A stretch of 64,000 nt of DNA from Bordetella parapertussis (GTDB taxonomy: Bacteria > Pseudomonadota > Gammaproteobacteria > Burkholderiales > Burkholderiaceae_C): the NCBI GenBank assembly GCA_945901125.1, contig CAMDKD010000006.1:1-64000 (forward strand), written 5' to 3'. Both the position numbers and the translations under genes were made by a program. Shown here piece after piece: positions 1 to 10,318 of the stretch; position 1 is the first letter of the stretch, and each line of letters starts with the position of its first letter. The notes under the pieces are model-generated. The model did no database searches. It was not told where the DNA came from and was given only the letters and a program-made list of their open reading frames with translations.

Positions 1-146
1 ATTCTTTGTACGAAATTTTGCGAGTGCTGGATCTGAATATGTTTGAAACCACGCCAATATCCGCCCTACTGGGAAAACTACAAGATGGGCCTGAAATCGG
101 CCAAGATCCTATTCAACAAACCCTCTTCCCAACGTTGGGACGCTAG
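1..146 (+). CDS. C-terminal end of a probable carrier-domain protein (partial)
   Basis: The frame whose first full codon begins at base 3 is open from the left edge to the TAG at 144-146. It encodes about 47 residues, among them LNMFETTPISALLGKL. This resembles the last helix of acyl or peptidyl carrier domains, where an F-E-x-P-T-[IV]-x-x-L-A pattern is typical of NRPS and PKS modules. The rest of the protein lies outside the window. A multidomain assembly-line or carrier-fused enzyme is therefore an inference from a short tail. The gene belongs to the AT-rich cassette that continues to about 5,090 and is followed by a discrete carrier protein and a ketosynthase. The out-of-frame small ORF downstream overlaps its 3' end. 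Confidence 0.45.
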   Translation, partial: SLYEILRVLDLNMFETTPISALLGKLQDGPEIGQDPIQQTLFPTLGR

Positions 147-333
147 TGAAAATAGATCACAACTCTGGTCTGCTAAAGATGGTCGTAAATTAATTTTTTC
201 AGATTTTGATGAGAAATTATGGGCAGGAAAATTTGCCCCGGAAAACTCTGTTTGGTACAGCAATCACTTATTAGCTGAAGATACGCTTTCAACTATATTG
301 CAAGCAGCTCAGTTGCCAGTATTTCAACCTTGA
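85..333 (+). CDS. Small hypothetical protein, unrecognised
   Basis: This is an 82-residue ORF from ATG 85. A TTG at 43 in the same frame would give 96 residues. It overlaps the 3' end of the preceding carrier-like frame out of register and stops at 331-333, just before the acyl carrier protein gene. The product is rich in Trp, Asp and Lys and ends in AAQLPVFQP. I recognise no family, signal peptide, membrane segment or Gly-Gly leader cleavage site. No convincing Shine-Dalgarno sequence precedes either start. It could be a real small protein, an exported substrate, or the continuation of the upstream protein after a frameshift near base 140. Its length in AT-rich DNA argues mildly for coding. 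Confidence 0.35.
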   Translation: MGLKSAKILFNKPSSQRWDASENRSQLWSAKDGRKLIFSDFDEKLWAGKFAPENSVWYSNHLLAEDTLSTILQAAQLPVFQP

Positions 334-341
334 AAGTCTTT

Positions 342-635
342 ATGGATACAGATCTAATATTAAATGATTTAAAAATATTTATAGTAAATAAAATGAATAT
401 TTCTAATTCAAATATTTCAGTTGATGCAAACTTTTCAAATTTGCAAATTGATTCAATGTCACGTCTAGAAATCCTTTTACATGCAGACGATACTTTTGGT
501 TCATTCGTGCTTGATTATCTTGAGGAAGGTCTGCTTATCGATAAAGAGCCTAATACATTAAGAGAATTGGCGGAACTAATTCCTCTGTGTATGACGGCTG
601 TAAATCAATTGGCTGTTAAAACTAAATCTATTTAA
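342..635 (+). CDS. Acyl carrier protein
   Basis: A discrete carrier protein of about 97 residues. The phosphopantetheine attachment motif is IDSMSRLE, with Ser near residue 38. A preceding helix and a following acidic helix (LDYLEEGLL) fit the four-helix carrier fold. It should carry an acyl group as a thioester for the ketosynthase encoded 16 bases downstream and possibly for the GNAT protein after that. ATG 342 is preferred; a TTG at 330 would overlap the previous stop codon. It is not the housekeeping acpP, which has a characteristic DSLDTVELVMA motif and usually sits with fabD, fabG and fabF. Base composition is AT-rich like its neighbours. Confidence 0.8.
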   Translation: MDTDLILNDLKIFIVNKMNISNSNISVDANFSNLQIDSMSRLEILLHADDTFGSFVLDYLEEGLLIDKEPNTLRELAELIPLCMTAVNQLAVKTKSI

Positions 636-651
636 TTTTAAATCATTAATC

Positions 652-1887
652 ATGTCAGTTAACACTAATAACTCTAGAGTTTATATATCTGAAATAGGTA
701 TGTATTCATGTTTAGGTGTTAATTTAAGTGAATCAGTATTGAAACTTCGCAATGGTTTTTCAGGGCTTGTTTTTGCAGATATCCAAGGTTACCCGACTGC
801 GCTTGGTCGCGTCAAATTTAATGAAGAAAATCAAAGCAATGTATTAAAAGATAGAGGATTAAAATTGGCTTTAAATGTAGTATCACAAACAAATGCTGCA
901 AGTGATATTGATCCCAATCGAGTTGCTGTTTTTTGGGGTGTAGGTTTAGCAGGCGCACATTGCATAGAAAACTCATTTACGCAATATATCAACTCAAAAG
1001 GACAAGCCTGCTTATCACCTTGGACAGTAGTTGACATCATGCCCAACGCAGTTGCAGCTCATATTGCAAAAACCTTAGGAATCACAGGTGGATGTTGGAC
1101 TTTGGCAAATGCCTGCGCATCATCTGCCATGGCCATTGGACAGGCTTATCATGCTATACGCCAGGGACATATAGATGCGGCCATAGTTGGGGGCAGCGAC
1201 GCCATGTTAATTCCAACTATTCTTTACGCTTGGTCCCGTATGCGGGTATTGACCAGAACTACACCAGATCTTGCGCATCAGTCCTGCCGACCTTTGGATA
1301 GAAAAAGAAAAGGATTGGCTTTAGCAGAAGGTGCTGCTTGTCTGATTTTGAAATCTGAGCGTTTAAATCCCAATCTGAAGGCAAATTCTTTGGCTGAAAT
1401 CAGCGGTTTTGGTCACAGTTGTGATGCTTCAGGAATTACTTCACCTCAGTCTCAAGGTCAATTGAACGCTATGCGAAATGCTTTGCTTGATTCGAGTCTA
1501 ACGGTAGATCAGATAGATTATGTTTGCGCACACGCCACTGGAACCTTGGCAGGAGATCCTGTGGAAATGCAGGCATTGAAATCTCTTTGGAATGAAAAAG
1601 TCCCGCATTGTCCGGTTTCATCCTTGAAGTCTGCCATGGGTCATTCCATGGCGGCATGTGGCGCATTGCAAGCCGCAGTATGTGTTTCTATGTTGCGTGA
1701 GCAATGGATTGCGCCAACCTTACATCTTGATGTGGCAGATGAATTGTGGAGTGATTGGATTCTTCCCTCTTCTAAAGGAATAGACAATTTCCCTGTGAAC
1801 TATATATTAAGTAATTCGTTCGGGTTTGGAGGGCTTAATGCGAGTCTGATTTTTTCCAAAATAGATCAAAAAACTGTTTTACTGTGA
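652..1887 (+). CDS. Beta-ketoacyl-ACP synthase, FabF/KAS II-like
   Basis: A 411-residue thiolase-fold condensing enzyme with a complete active site. Cys is near residue 155 (NACASSAMAI), His near 294 (AHATGTLAGDP), Lys near 326 and His near 331 (KSAMGHSMAACG), with a C-terminal glycine-rich SNSFGFGGLNAS. Family knowledge says such enzymes extend an acyl chain by decarboxylative condensation with malonyl-ACP. The sequence diverges from housekeeping FabF in its N-terminal half. It sits directly after a discrete carrier protein and before a GNAT, so a dedicated specialised-lipid or polyketide role is likely. No malonyl-transferase, ketoreductase or dehydratase is visible nearby, so those steps would come from upstream of the window or from general fatty acid synthesis. 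Confidence 0.88.
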   Translation: MSVNTNNSRVYISEIGMYSCLGVNLSESVLKLRNGFSGLVFADIQGYPTALGRVKFNEENQSNVLKDRGLKLALNVVSQTNAASDIDPNRVAVFWGVGLAGAHCIENSFTQYINSKGQACLSPWTVVDIMPNAVAAHIAKTLGITGGCWTLANACASSAMAIGQAYHAIRQGHIDAAIVGGSDAMLIPTILYAWSRMRVLTRTTPDLAHQSCRPLDRKRKGLALAEGAACLILKSERLNPNLKANSLAEISGFGHSCDASGITSPQSQGQLNAMRNALLDSSLTVDQIDYVCAHATGTLAGDPVEMQALKSLWNEKVPHCPVSSLKSAMGHSMAACGALQAAVCVSMLREQWIAPTLHLDVADELWSDWILPSSKGIDNFPVNYILSNSFGFGGLNASLIFSKIDQKTVLL

Positions 1888-1899
1888 GAGGATTTTTTC

Positions 1900-2406
1900 A
1901 TGGAAATACGACTTGCAAATCTTAAAGATAAAGAAGCATTGATTGAACTCGCATTAGAAAATAAAAATGAACTTCAGTATTTGAATATCCCTGTCAGTTC
2001 ATCAAAAATTGAAAAAACAATAGAAAATTTATTTATTTTAAATAGAGGATCTCATGTGGTTTTTGTAGCTGAAACTGCTTCAGGAGAATTGGCAGGCGGT
2101 TTACTGGCCAGTTTAGAGCGTTATTTTTACAGCGATGAATTACAAGCTCAATTAATTCAATGGTATGTGAAAAAAAGATTTCGAGGAACCACCATTGCCC
2201 CTAGACTTCTTAAAGCGTATGTTGAATGGGCGAAATCTAGCAATGCTGTCGAATTGTTTTTAGGCATCACTTCTGATATTGATACTTCTTTGTCGCATCG
2301 CATGCTTAAGAAAATGGGTTTTAGGTATGTCGGTGGGAATTACACAATAAACCTGAATAAATCTTCTTTGCCCGCGATTAACCCTGTGAGTTCAACTCAT
2401 GGATGA
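1900..2406 (+). CDS. GNAT-family N-acyltransferase
   Basis: A 168-residue single-domain protein with a GNAT pattern. It has an N-terminal beta-alpha segment, a central strand, the acyl-CoA pyrophosphate-binding turn RFRGTTIAPRLL, and a C-terminal LKKMGFRYVGG typical of motif B. It is preceded by AGAGGATTTTTTC and overlaps the exporter gene by 8 bases, indicating tight translational coupling. Its placement between a carrier protein/ketosynthase pair and a secretion ATPase suggests it may move an acyl group onto an exported peptide or protein. That is inference, because a small-molecule acetyltransferase would look the same. It does not resemble the HlyC toxin acyltransferase in sequence. Confidence 0.72.
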   Translation: MEIRLANLKDKEALIELALENKNELQYLNIPVSSSKIEKTIENLFILNRGSHVVFVAETASGELAGGLLASLERYFYSDELQAQLIQWYVKKRFRGTTIAPRLLKAYVEWAKSSNAVELFLGITSDIDTSLSHRMLKKMGFRYVGGNYTINLNKSSLPAINPVSSTHG

Positions 2407-4558
2407 AGCCAAAGATAATACTCAATTATCTAATCGCACCGGGCTTGACTGTGTGCGCGCAATTTTCTTGTATTTTGATAAGCAATTAGATGCAGATTGG
2501 TTATGGCAAGAATTTGCGCATGAGTATGCAGGTTTTAATCGGCAATCTGTCATTCAAAGCTTGCAGCAACATGGGTTTTCTGTGAGTATGGAAAATTCCA
2601 ATAAAAAAAACTTTCAAAAAGCAGCATTTCCTTCTCTTGTTGAATTTAAAAATGGAAAATTTGCTTTAATTGGAAAAACTTCAGGCGATAAATTGATCCT
2701 ACAAGTCCCTGACGAACCTAAACCTTTGAATTTATCAGTTCATGAGTTAATTGAAATAAGTCAACCTCAATGGATGCGGGTTTCAAAAGTTACAGATATT
2801 TCAACGGGTAATAAATTTGGATTGGCTTGGTTTTTCAAATCTTTTTTGCGTTACAAAAGCTTGCTTGGTGAAACTTTGCTTGCCAGTTTTGCACTTCAGC
2901 TATTTGCATTGGTTTCTCCCCTTGCGTTTCAAGTAGTTATTGACAAGGTACTTGTCCATCAAGGTTTAACTACTTTAGACGTTGTCGTACTTGGGCTTGC
3001 GCTCAGTAGCCTTTTTGAAATTATTCTTACCGGTTTACGCACTTATATATTGAATCACACCACAAATCGCGTCGATGCTGAATTAGGTTCAAAAATGTAT
3101 CAGCATTTATTGGCTCTACCTATCGGTTTTTATTCCAGCCGTAAAGTCGGCGAAGTGGTTTCCAGAGTTAGGGAAATGGAGTCGGTTCGTGCATTTTTCA
3201 CTGGCAGTGGTTTAAGCAGTTTTGTTGATATTTTTTTTACACTATTCTTTTTGCTTGTCATGGCGTATTACAGTCCGCTTTTGACCTTGGTTGTATTGAT
3301 CAGCTTACCTCTTTTTTTAGCTGTCTCTATGTTTTTTATACCGCTTCTAAATCGGCATATGGAAGATCGTTTTGTCAAAGCAGCGGAGAACCATTCATTT
3401 CTGGTTGAGTCTATTTCAGGTATTGAAACAATAAAATTTATGACTGCTGAGTCGCGATTTAAAAGGCAATGGGATGAAAAACTTTCTGATTATGTCAGAG
3501 CTAATTTTAAAACCAGTCATCTTGCAAATATTACCCAGCAAGGCGTTCAATTTATCAATAAATTTTTAAGTTTAATACTGCTTTGGATGGGTGCCAAACT
3601 GGTGTTATCGGGAGATTTATCAATTGGCCAATTAATTGCATTTAATATGCTTTCTGCTAGAGTTAATGCCCCCATACTTCGCTTATCCAGCCTGTGGCAG
3701 GAATTCCAGCAAATGCGTGTTTCACTGCGACGCATGGGCGATATCCTGGATACACCAGGTGAGATTATTTCGGGCTCATCTCTCTCATTAGAAACTGTTC
3801 AAGGAAGAGTTTCTTTCGAAAATGTAGCTTTCAGATACGGCACCGAAGGACGGGATGTTCTGAGAAATTTATCTTTAGTAATTCAATCAGGTGAATTAAT
3901 CGGGATAGTCGGATCATCAGGTTCAGGAAAGAGCACGCTCGCTAAATTGTTAATGCGCATGTACTTTCCATCTCAAGGTCGCGTGTTGTTAGATGGTACT
4001 GATATATCGGGAATTAATCCTTTGTTATTGCGACGACATGTCTCTGTTGTCACGCAAGACGTGATTTTGTTTTCACGTACTGTTCGTGAAAATATCAGTA
4101 TGGGTCAAATGGATGTCACTTTCGAGCAGTTAGTCAATGCTTCAAAGATAGCAGGTGCTGATGATTTTATTAAAAAATTACCGTACGGATACGACACTGT
4201 TTTAGCTGAAAGAGGTTCAAATTTATCAGGCGGGCAGCGTCAACGTATCGCCATTGCCCGCGCTTTGGTTATGCAGCCCCGCGTACTGATTCTTGACGAA
4301 GCTACCAGCATGTTGGATGCCGACACTGAGATGCAATTTTGGCAGCATATTCGCCGTATTGCTTTTCAAAGAACTGTGATTGCCATTACCCATAGGCTGT
4401 CTACTGTGTTGGAAATGGATCGTGTCATAGTCATGGAAGATGGCCAAGTTGTTGAACAAGGTCAACCTAGACAATTAATTTCTGCCAATGGCCGCTTCAG
4501 TTATTTGTATTCCTTGCAAATGGGCGTACACAAAAATGAATTGGAGCCGGTTTTATGA
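2399..4558 (+). CDS. Type I secretion ABC exporter with degenerate C39-like domain (HlyB-type)
   Basis: 719 residues in the HlyB/LapB layout. Residues about 10-130 form a C39-like domain, about 155-430 the membrane domain, and the rest the nucleotide-binding domain. That last part has Walker A GSSGSGKST near residue 505, signature LSGGQRQRIAIARAL near 608 and Walker B VLILDEATSMLD near 630. The catalytic Cys of C39 peptidases (CGxxC) is Thr in TGLDCV, and the catalytic His position reads Lys in NGKFALI. The domain is therefore probably a substrate-docking C39-like domain, not a leader peptidase. Its stop overlaps the start of the fusion protein gene by four bases. An outer-membrane TolC partner is not in the window. 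Confidence 0.9.
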   Translation: MDEAKDNTQLSNRTGLDCVRAIFLYFDKQLDADWLWQEFAHEYAGFNRQSVIQSLQQHGFSVSMENSNKKNFQKAAFPSLVEFKNGKFALIGKTSGDKLILQVPDEPKPLNLSVHELIEISQPQWMRVSKVTDISTGNKFGLAWFFKSFLRYKSLLGETLLASFALQLFALVSPLAFQVVIDKVLVHQGLTTLDVVVLGLALSSLFEIILTGLRTYILNHTTNRVDAELGSKMYQHLLALPIGFYSSRKVGEVVSRVREMESVRAFFTGSGLSSFVDIFFTLFFLLVMAYYSPLLTLVVLISLPLFLAVSMFFIPLLNRHMEDRFVKAAENHSFLVESISGIETIKFMTAESRFKRQWDEKLSDYVRANFKTSHLANITQQGVQFINKFLSLILLWMGAKLVLSGDLSIGQLIAFNMLSARVNAPILRLSSLWQEFQQMRVSLRRMGDILDTPGEIISGSSLSLETVQGRVSFENVAFRYGTEGRDVLRNLSLVIQSGELIGIVGSSGSGKSTLAKLLMRMYFPSQGRVLLDGTDISGINPLLLRRHVSVVTQDVILFSRTVRENISMGQMDVTFEQLVNASKIAGADDFIKKLPYGYDTVLAERGSNLSGGQRQRIAIARALVMQPRVLILDEATSMLDADTEMQFWQHIRRIAFQRTVIAITHRLSTVLEMDRVIVMEDGQVVEQGQPRQLISANGRFSYLYSLQMGVHKNELEPVL

Positions 4559-5940
4559 TTTCTATCAAGAAAAAATTACTTTTCTTTTACCAAGCCCTTT
4601 TTCGCTCTTTACTGAATTGCTTTGAAGGCGGTGATCAACATGTTTTTTCTCCCAGCATGTTGCAAGTTCAGCAATCATCACCTTCGCCATTAGCTCGTGC
4701 TATCACCTGGGTAGTTTGCTTTGGATTGTTTGTTTTTGTTGTTTGGAGTTTGTGGGCTGAGTTTGATATAAGCGTCTCTGCCAGTGGCACTGCCATGGCT
4801 TCAACCAGAACCAAAGTAATTCAAGCCCTGGAAGTCTCTAGAGTGGCTTCTATTTCAGTGAACGATGGTGATCGTGTTTTTCAAGGCCAAGAACTTATTT
4901 CTCTTGATCCGACTGTGGCTGAAGCTGATCATGAAAAAACCCGTCTGGATACTCTTGATGCATCTCTTGATATACAGCGCTTGAAGGCTCAGCTTGATGG
5001 TCGTCTTCAATTAGCCGCGGATAAGACCACTCCAAAATCCTCTGCATTTGAGACACAAAACCATTTACTGCGCAGCCGTACTTTAGAGCAACAACAAAAA
5101 CTGGCCATACTCGCCCAAGAAGTCGCCAGAAAACGCGCTGAACTCAACACCACAAAAGCCAGTCTGCTCAAAGTGCAAGCTGCATTGCCAATGCTGCAAC
5201 AACGCCTTGCCATGCGCGAGCGCTTGCTGCTCGATGGCTATGTCGCTGAAATGGCGGTCATCGACAACCGGCTCGAAGTCTCCAGCCAGCAGCACGAAGC
5301 AGCGGTGTTACAAGAAAAGCTCATCGAAACTGAAGCCGCTTTGCGCTCCGCAGAACTGGCTCATTCCCAAGCCCGTGCCGAATACGTGGCGCGCACCTCG
5401 CTGGAAATGACCGAAGCCCGCCGCCGCTGGCAAACCGGCACCCAGGAATTCATCAAAGCCGCCTACCGGCGCTCCTACCAGGTGCTGACCTCGCCCATAG
5501 ACGGCGTGGTGCAGCAACTTGCCATCAACACGGTCGGCGGTGTCGTCAACGCTGCCCAAGGCCTCATGGTCGTGGTGCCCCACGAAGGCGGCATAGAAGT
5601 GCTGGCCCAAGTGCCCAGCCGCGACATAGGCTTTCTGCGCCCCGGCCTGCCGGTGGCGGTCAAGCTCGATGCCTTCGACTTCACCAAATACGGCACGCTC
5701 GACGGCGAAGTGCAATGGACCGGCGCTGATGCCATCAAAGACGACAAAGCCGGTCAGGTGTTTCCGGTACGCATCATCCTGCGCAACACCCGCCTGCCGG
5801 TCGCGGTCAACGGCGAACACCCGGCGCTGCGCATAGGCATGTCAGTCACCGCCGACATCGCCATCGGCAAGCGCAAGGCCTACGAATACTTCCTCGGCCC
5901 CTTGCTGAAATACAAAAACGAAAGCCTGCGCGAGCCCTGA
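4555..5940 (+). CDS. HlyD-family periplasmic adaptor (membrane fusion protein)
   Basis: 461 residues. There is a short cytoplasmic start, one membrane span at about 49-68, a biotinyl-lipoyl-like strand (VNDGDRVFQGQELISLDP), a long coiled-coil region with many Gln, Glu and Ala residues (about 110-290), then a second lipoyl half and a C-terminal beta-barrel. The layout fits adaptors linking an inner-membrane ABC exporter to TolC. It overlaps the exporter gene by four bases. Composition changes within the gene. The first 170-180 codons are AT-rich like the upstream cassette, while the remainder is GC-rich with Leu CTG/CTC and Ala GCC codons like the rest of the window. This suggests a mosaic gene. 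Confidence 0.88.
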   Translation: MISIKKKLLFFYQALFRSLLNCFEGGDQHVFSPSMLQVQQSSPSPLARAITWVVCFGLFVFVVWSLWAEFDISVSASGTAMASTRTKVIQALEVSRVASISVNDGDRVFQGQELISLDPTVAEADHEKTRLDTLDASLDIQRLKAQLDGRLQLAADKTTPKSSAFETQNHLLRSRTLEQQQKLAILAQEVARKRAELNTTKASLLKVQAALPMLQQRLAMRERLLLDGYVAEMAVIDNRLEVSSQQHEAAVLQEKLIETEAALRSAELAHSQARAEYVARTSLEMTEARRRWQTGTQEFIKAAYRRSYQVLTSPIDGVVQQLAINTVGGVVNAAQGLMVVVPHEGGIEVLAQVPSRDIGFLRPGLPVAVKLDAFDFTKYGTLDGEVQWTGADAIKDDKAGQVFPVRIILRNTRLPVAVNGEHPALRIGMSVTADIAIGKRKAYEYFLGPLLKYKNESLREP

Positions 5941-5971
5941 ATTAAATGCTTCAGCCACATGCCAGGCCTTC

Positions 5972-5991
5972 ATGCGGAGTCACGCATTTTT
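5972..5991 (+). terminator. Possible terminator after the HlyD gene
   Basis: A five-base-pair stem, ATGCG with CGCAT, has a six-base loop and is followed by TTTTT. It lies 31 bases after the adaptor stop codon. The stem is short, so efficiency is uncertain. Confidence 0.4.
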
Positions 5992-6123
5992 AAATTGCTC
6001 TTGATCGCAGCTCGGGTGTCTGCATCACTCAGCCTTTGGCGTCCATGCGTCAAAAGTCAGCGGTAGATTGCTAAATGGACAGTTATCGGAAATCGAAATT
6101 CTTCTTCGCTCAATCTGAAGCAC

Positions 6124-6150
6124 AAAAAAAGACCCGCCTAAGCGGGTCTT
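6124..6150 (-). terminator. Rho-independent terminator of hppA
   Basis: Read on the minus strand, AAGACCCGC pairs with GCGGGTCTT around a four-base loop, and a run of seven T follows. It lies about 25 bases beyond the hppA stop codon, in the right orientation. Confidence 0.85.
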
Positions 6151-6175
6151 CCTCAAAGCTAAAAGCTAATTCAGC

Positions 6176-8368
<2,193 letters not shown>

Positions 8369-8601
8369 AAGATCTCCTTGAGTTGTTTCGCGAAGAGGGG
8401 GGGCAACGTTCAAAGGTTGTTTGCCCCACCTTTGCGTTGCTTCCTCACGCGCTCGACAGAGCGTGATTGGCCAACCTAGGGAATGTACGTCATTCGCTTT
8501 ACCGTTCTGTGAATTTGCGGGCTTTTGACGAAGTAAAACTAGGGTTAGTACTTACAAAACATGCGATAATTTTTGATTCATTCACCAAATCCAAAATAAA
8601 C

Positions 8602-9138
8602 ATGGCCTTAGACAACGTCACCGCCGGCAAAAACACACCGCATGAATTCAATGTCATCATTGAAATTCCCATGAACGCCGACCCGATCAAATACGAAGTC
8701 GACAAGGAAACCGGCGCGATCTTTGTGGACCGCTTCATGAGCACGTCCATGCATTACCCGACCAATTACGGTTATGTGCCCAAAACCATCAGCGGCGACG
8801 GCGACCCGGTCGACGTGTTGGTGATCACACCGGTGCCGCTGATTCCCGGCGTGGTCGTGACTTGCCGTCCCATCGGCATTTTGAAAATGGAAGACGAAGC
8901 CGGCATGGACGGCAAAGTGCTGGCCGTGCCCACCGACAAAATTTTGTCCATCTACACCCAATGGCAAAAGCCCGAAGACATGAACCCCATGCGCTTAAAA
9001 ACCATTGCCCATTTCTTTGAACACTACAAAGACCTGGAGCAGGGCAAGTGGGTGAAGATCATCGGCTGGGAAGGACCGCAATCGGCCATGCAGGAAATTG
9101 AAGAAGGCATTGCGAATTACCTCAAGCAACACGCTTAA
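8602..9138 (+). CDS. ppa: Soluble inorganic pyrophosphatase (family I)
   Basis: 178 residues. This cytoplasmic Mg-dependent enzyme hydrolyses pyrophosphate to two phosphates and pulls biosynthetic reactions forward. The family I signature DGDPVDVLV carries the metal-binding Asp residues, and the N-terminal IPMNADPIKYEVDKETG and HYPTNYGYVP segments are typical. ATG 8602 gives the usual length; an open extension to 8467 has no family similarity. The 233-base divergent region shared with hppA must hold both promoters, but I see no strong consensus pair. Confidence 0.96.
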   Translation: MALDNVTAGKNTPHEFNVIIEIPMNADPIKYEVDKETGAIFVDRFMSTSMHYPTNYGYVPKTISGDGDPVDVLVITPVPLIPGVVVTCRPIGILKMEDEAGMDGKVLAVPTDKILSIYTQWQKPEDMNPMRLKTIAHFFEHYKDLEQGKWVKIIGWEGPQSAMQEIEEGIANYLKQHA

Positions 9139-9139
9139 G

Positions 9140-10318
9140 TCATGCGCTGCGTTTGAACGGGTTGCGTTCGTCGAGGTGTTCGAGGTAGTTATCCACGCCT
9201 CGTCCTTCGCGGTTTAAAAATTCTTCGACAGCCTTTGAAAAACGCGGGTCCGCCAGCCAGTGCGCGCTGTGCGTGCTGACAGGCATCAAGGCGCGCGCCA
9301 TTTTGTGTTCGCCTTGGGCACCGCCTTCAAAACGTTGCACGCCGTTGGCAATACACCATTGCAAAGGCTGGTAATAGCAGGCCTCAAAATGCAGGCAATC
9401 CACCCGCTCTAAAGCGCCCCAGTAGCGACCGTAAGCCACCGTATTTGAACCACCCTCAGTCTGCACGCCGATCAAGCTGCTGGCCATAGGCTTACCCTCA
9501 CGCTCGGCGATAAACAACAACCAGTTCTGCGCCATGTCAGTGCGCATGCGCTTGAAAAAATCCGGCGTCAGGTAGGGCGCGTTACCGTGTTCAAGGTAAG
9601 TGCGCTCATAACACTGGTAGAAAAAATCCCAATCAGCCTCGCTGATGGCTGCGCCTTGCGCGTGTCTGAACACCACGCCGGCCTCGGTCACTTTGCGTCT
9701 TTCCTGGCGGATTTTTTTGCGCTTTTCCTGGTTCAAGCTGCCCAAAAACGCGTCAAAGTCTGCCCAGCCCAGGTTTTGCCAATGGAATTGCACGGTCTGG
9801 CGGTGCAGCAATTCAGCCCGCGTGGTGGCTGCGATATCGGCTGCACTGCCGAACAGCAAATGCAGCGAAGACAGTTTTTCGTCTGCGCACCATGAAACCA
9901 GCGCTTGCAACAACATGTCGCGGTGCTCATCGCTGTCGGCCAGCAGGCGCGAACCCGGCACCGGCGTGAACGGCACCGCAATCAGCGCTTTGGGGTAATA
10001 GTCCAGACCGTGCTGGTTGTAGGCATTCGCCCAAGCCCAGTCGAACACATATTCGCCGTAAGAATGGGTTTTTAAATAAAGCGGGCAGGCCGCCACCATG
10101 TTGTCGCCGTGCCAGAGGCTGAAAAACCTCGCAGTCCAGCCGCTGCCAGGCGTCGCGCTGCGACTCTCGTGCATGGCCAGCAGATAGGCATGTTGCATGA
10201 AAGGCGTTGGGCAATCCTGCGTTGCCAGCAGTGCATCCCAGTCGGTGGCCGGTATTTCCCCGGGGTGTTCATGCACCCGAATGCCATAATCGTTCAGCTT
10301 AATTTGCATTTCATCCAT
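9140..10318 (-). CDS. GNAT-fold protein of the COG3146 / peptidogalycan-recognition type
   Basis: 392 residues, similar to the proteobacterial COG3146 family (duplicated GNAT fold, related to FemAB-like acyltransferases). Visible conserved stretches include NQEKRKKIRQERRKV, FFYQCYERTYLEHGNAPYLT and the C-terminal RFEGGAQGEHKMARAL. The substrate is not established for the family. Its start ATG (10318-10316) shares bases with the start ATG of the divergent nadE (10317-10319). An alternative ATG at 10309 would remove three residues. Each gene's promoter must therefore lie inside the other's coding sequence. It converges with ppa, one base apart. Confidence 0.8.
   Translation of the reverse strand: MDEMQIKLNDYGIRVHEHPGEIPATDWDALLATQDCPTPFMQHAYLLAMHESRSATPGSGWTARFFSLWHGDNMVAACPLYLKTHSYGEYVFDWAWANAYNQHGLDYYPKALIAVPFTPVPGSRLLADSDEHRDMLLQALVSWCADEKLSSLHLLFGSAADIAATTRAELLHRQTVQFHWQNLGWADFDAFLGSLNQEKRKKIRQERRKVTEAGVVFRHAQGAAISEADWDFFYQCYERTYLEHGNAPYLTPDFFKRMRTDMAQNWLLFIAEREGKPMASSLIGVQTEGGSNTVAYGRYWGALERVDCLHFEACYYQPLQWCIANGVQRFEGGAQGEHKMARALMPVSTHSAHWLADPRFSKAVEEFLNREGRGVDNYLEHLDERNPFKRSA

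Noticed and set aside
4555..6123. A mobile element or attachment site at the edge of the AT-rich cassette
   Set aside because: I found no transposase, integrase, terminal inverted repeats or tRNA end near the composition change.
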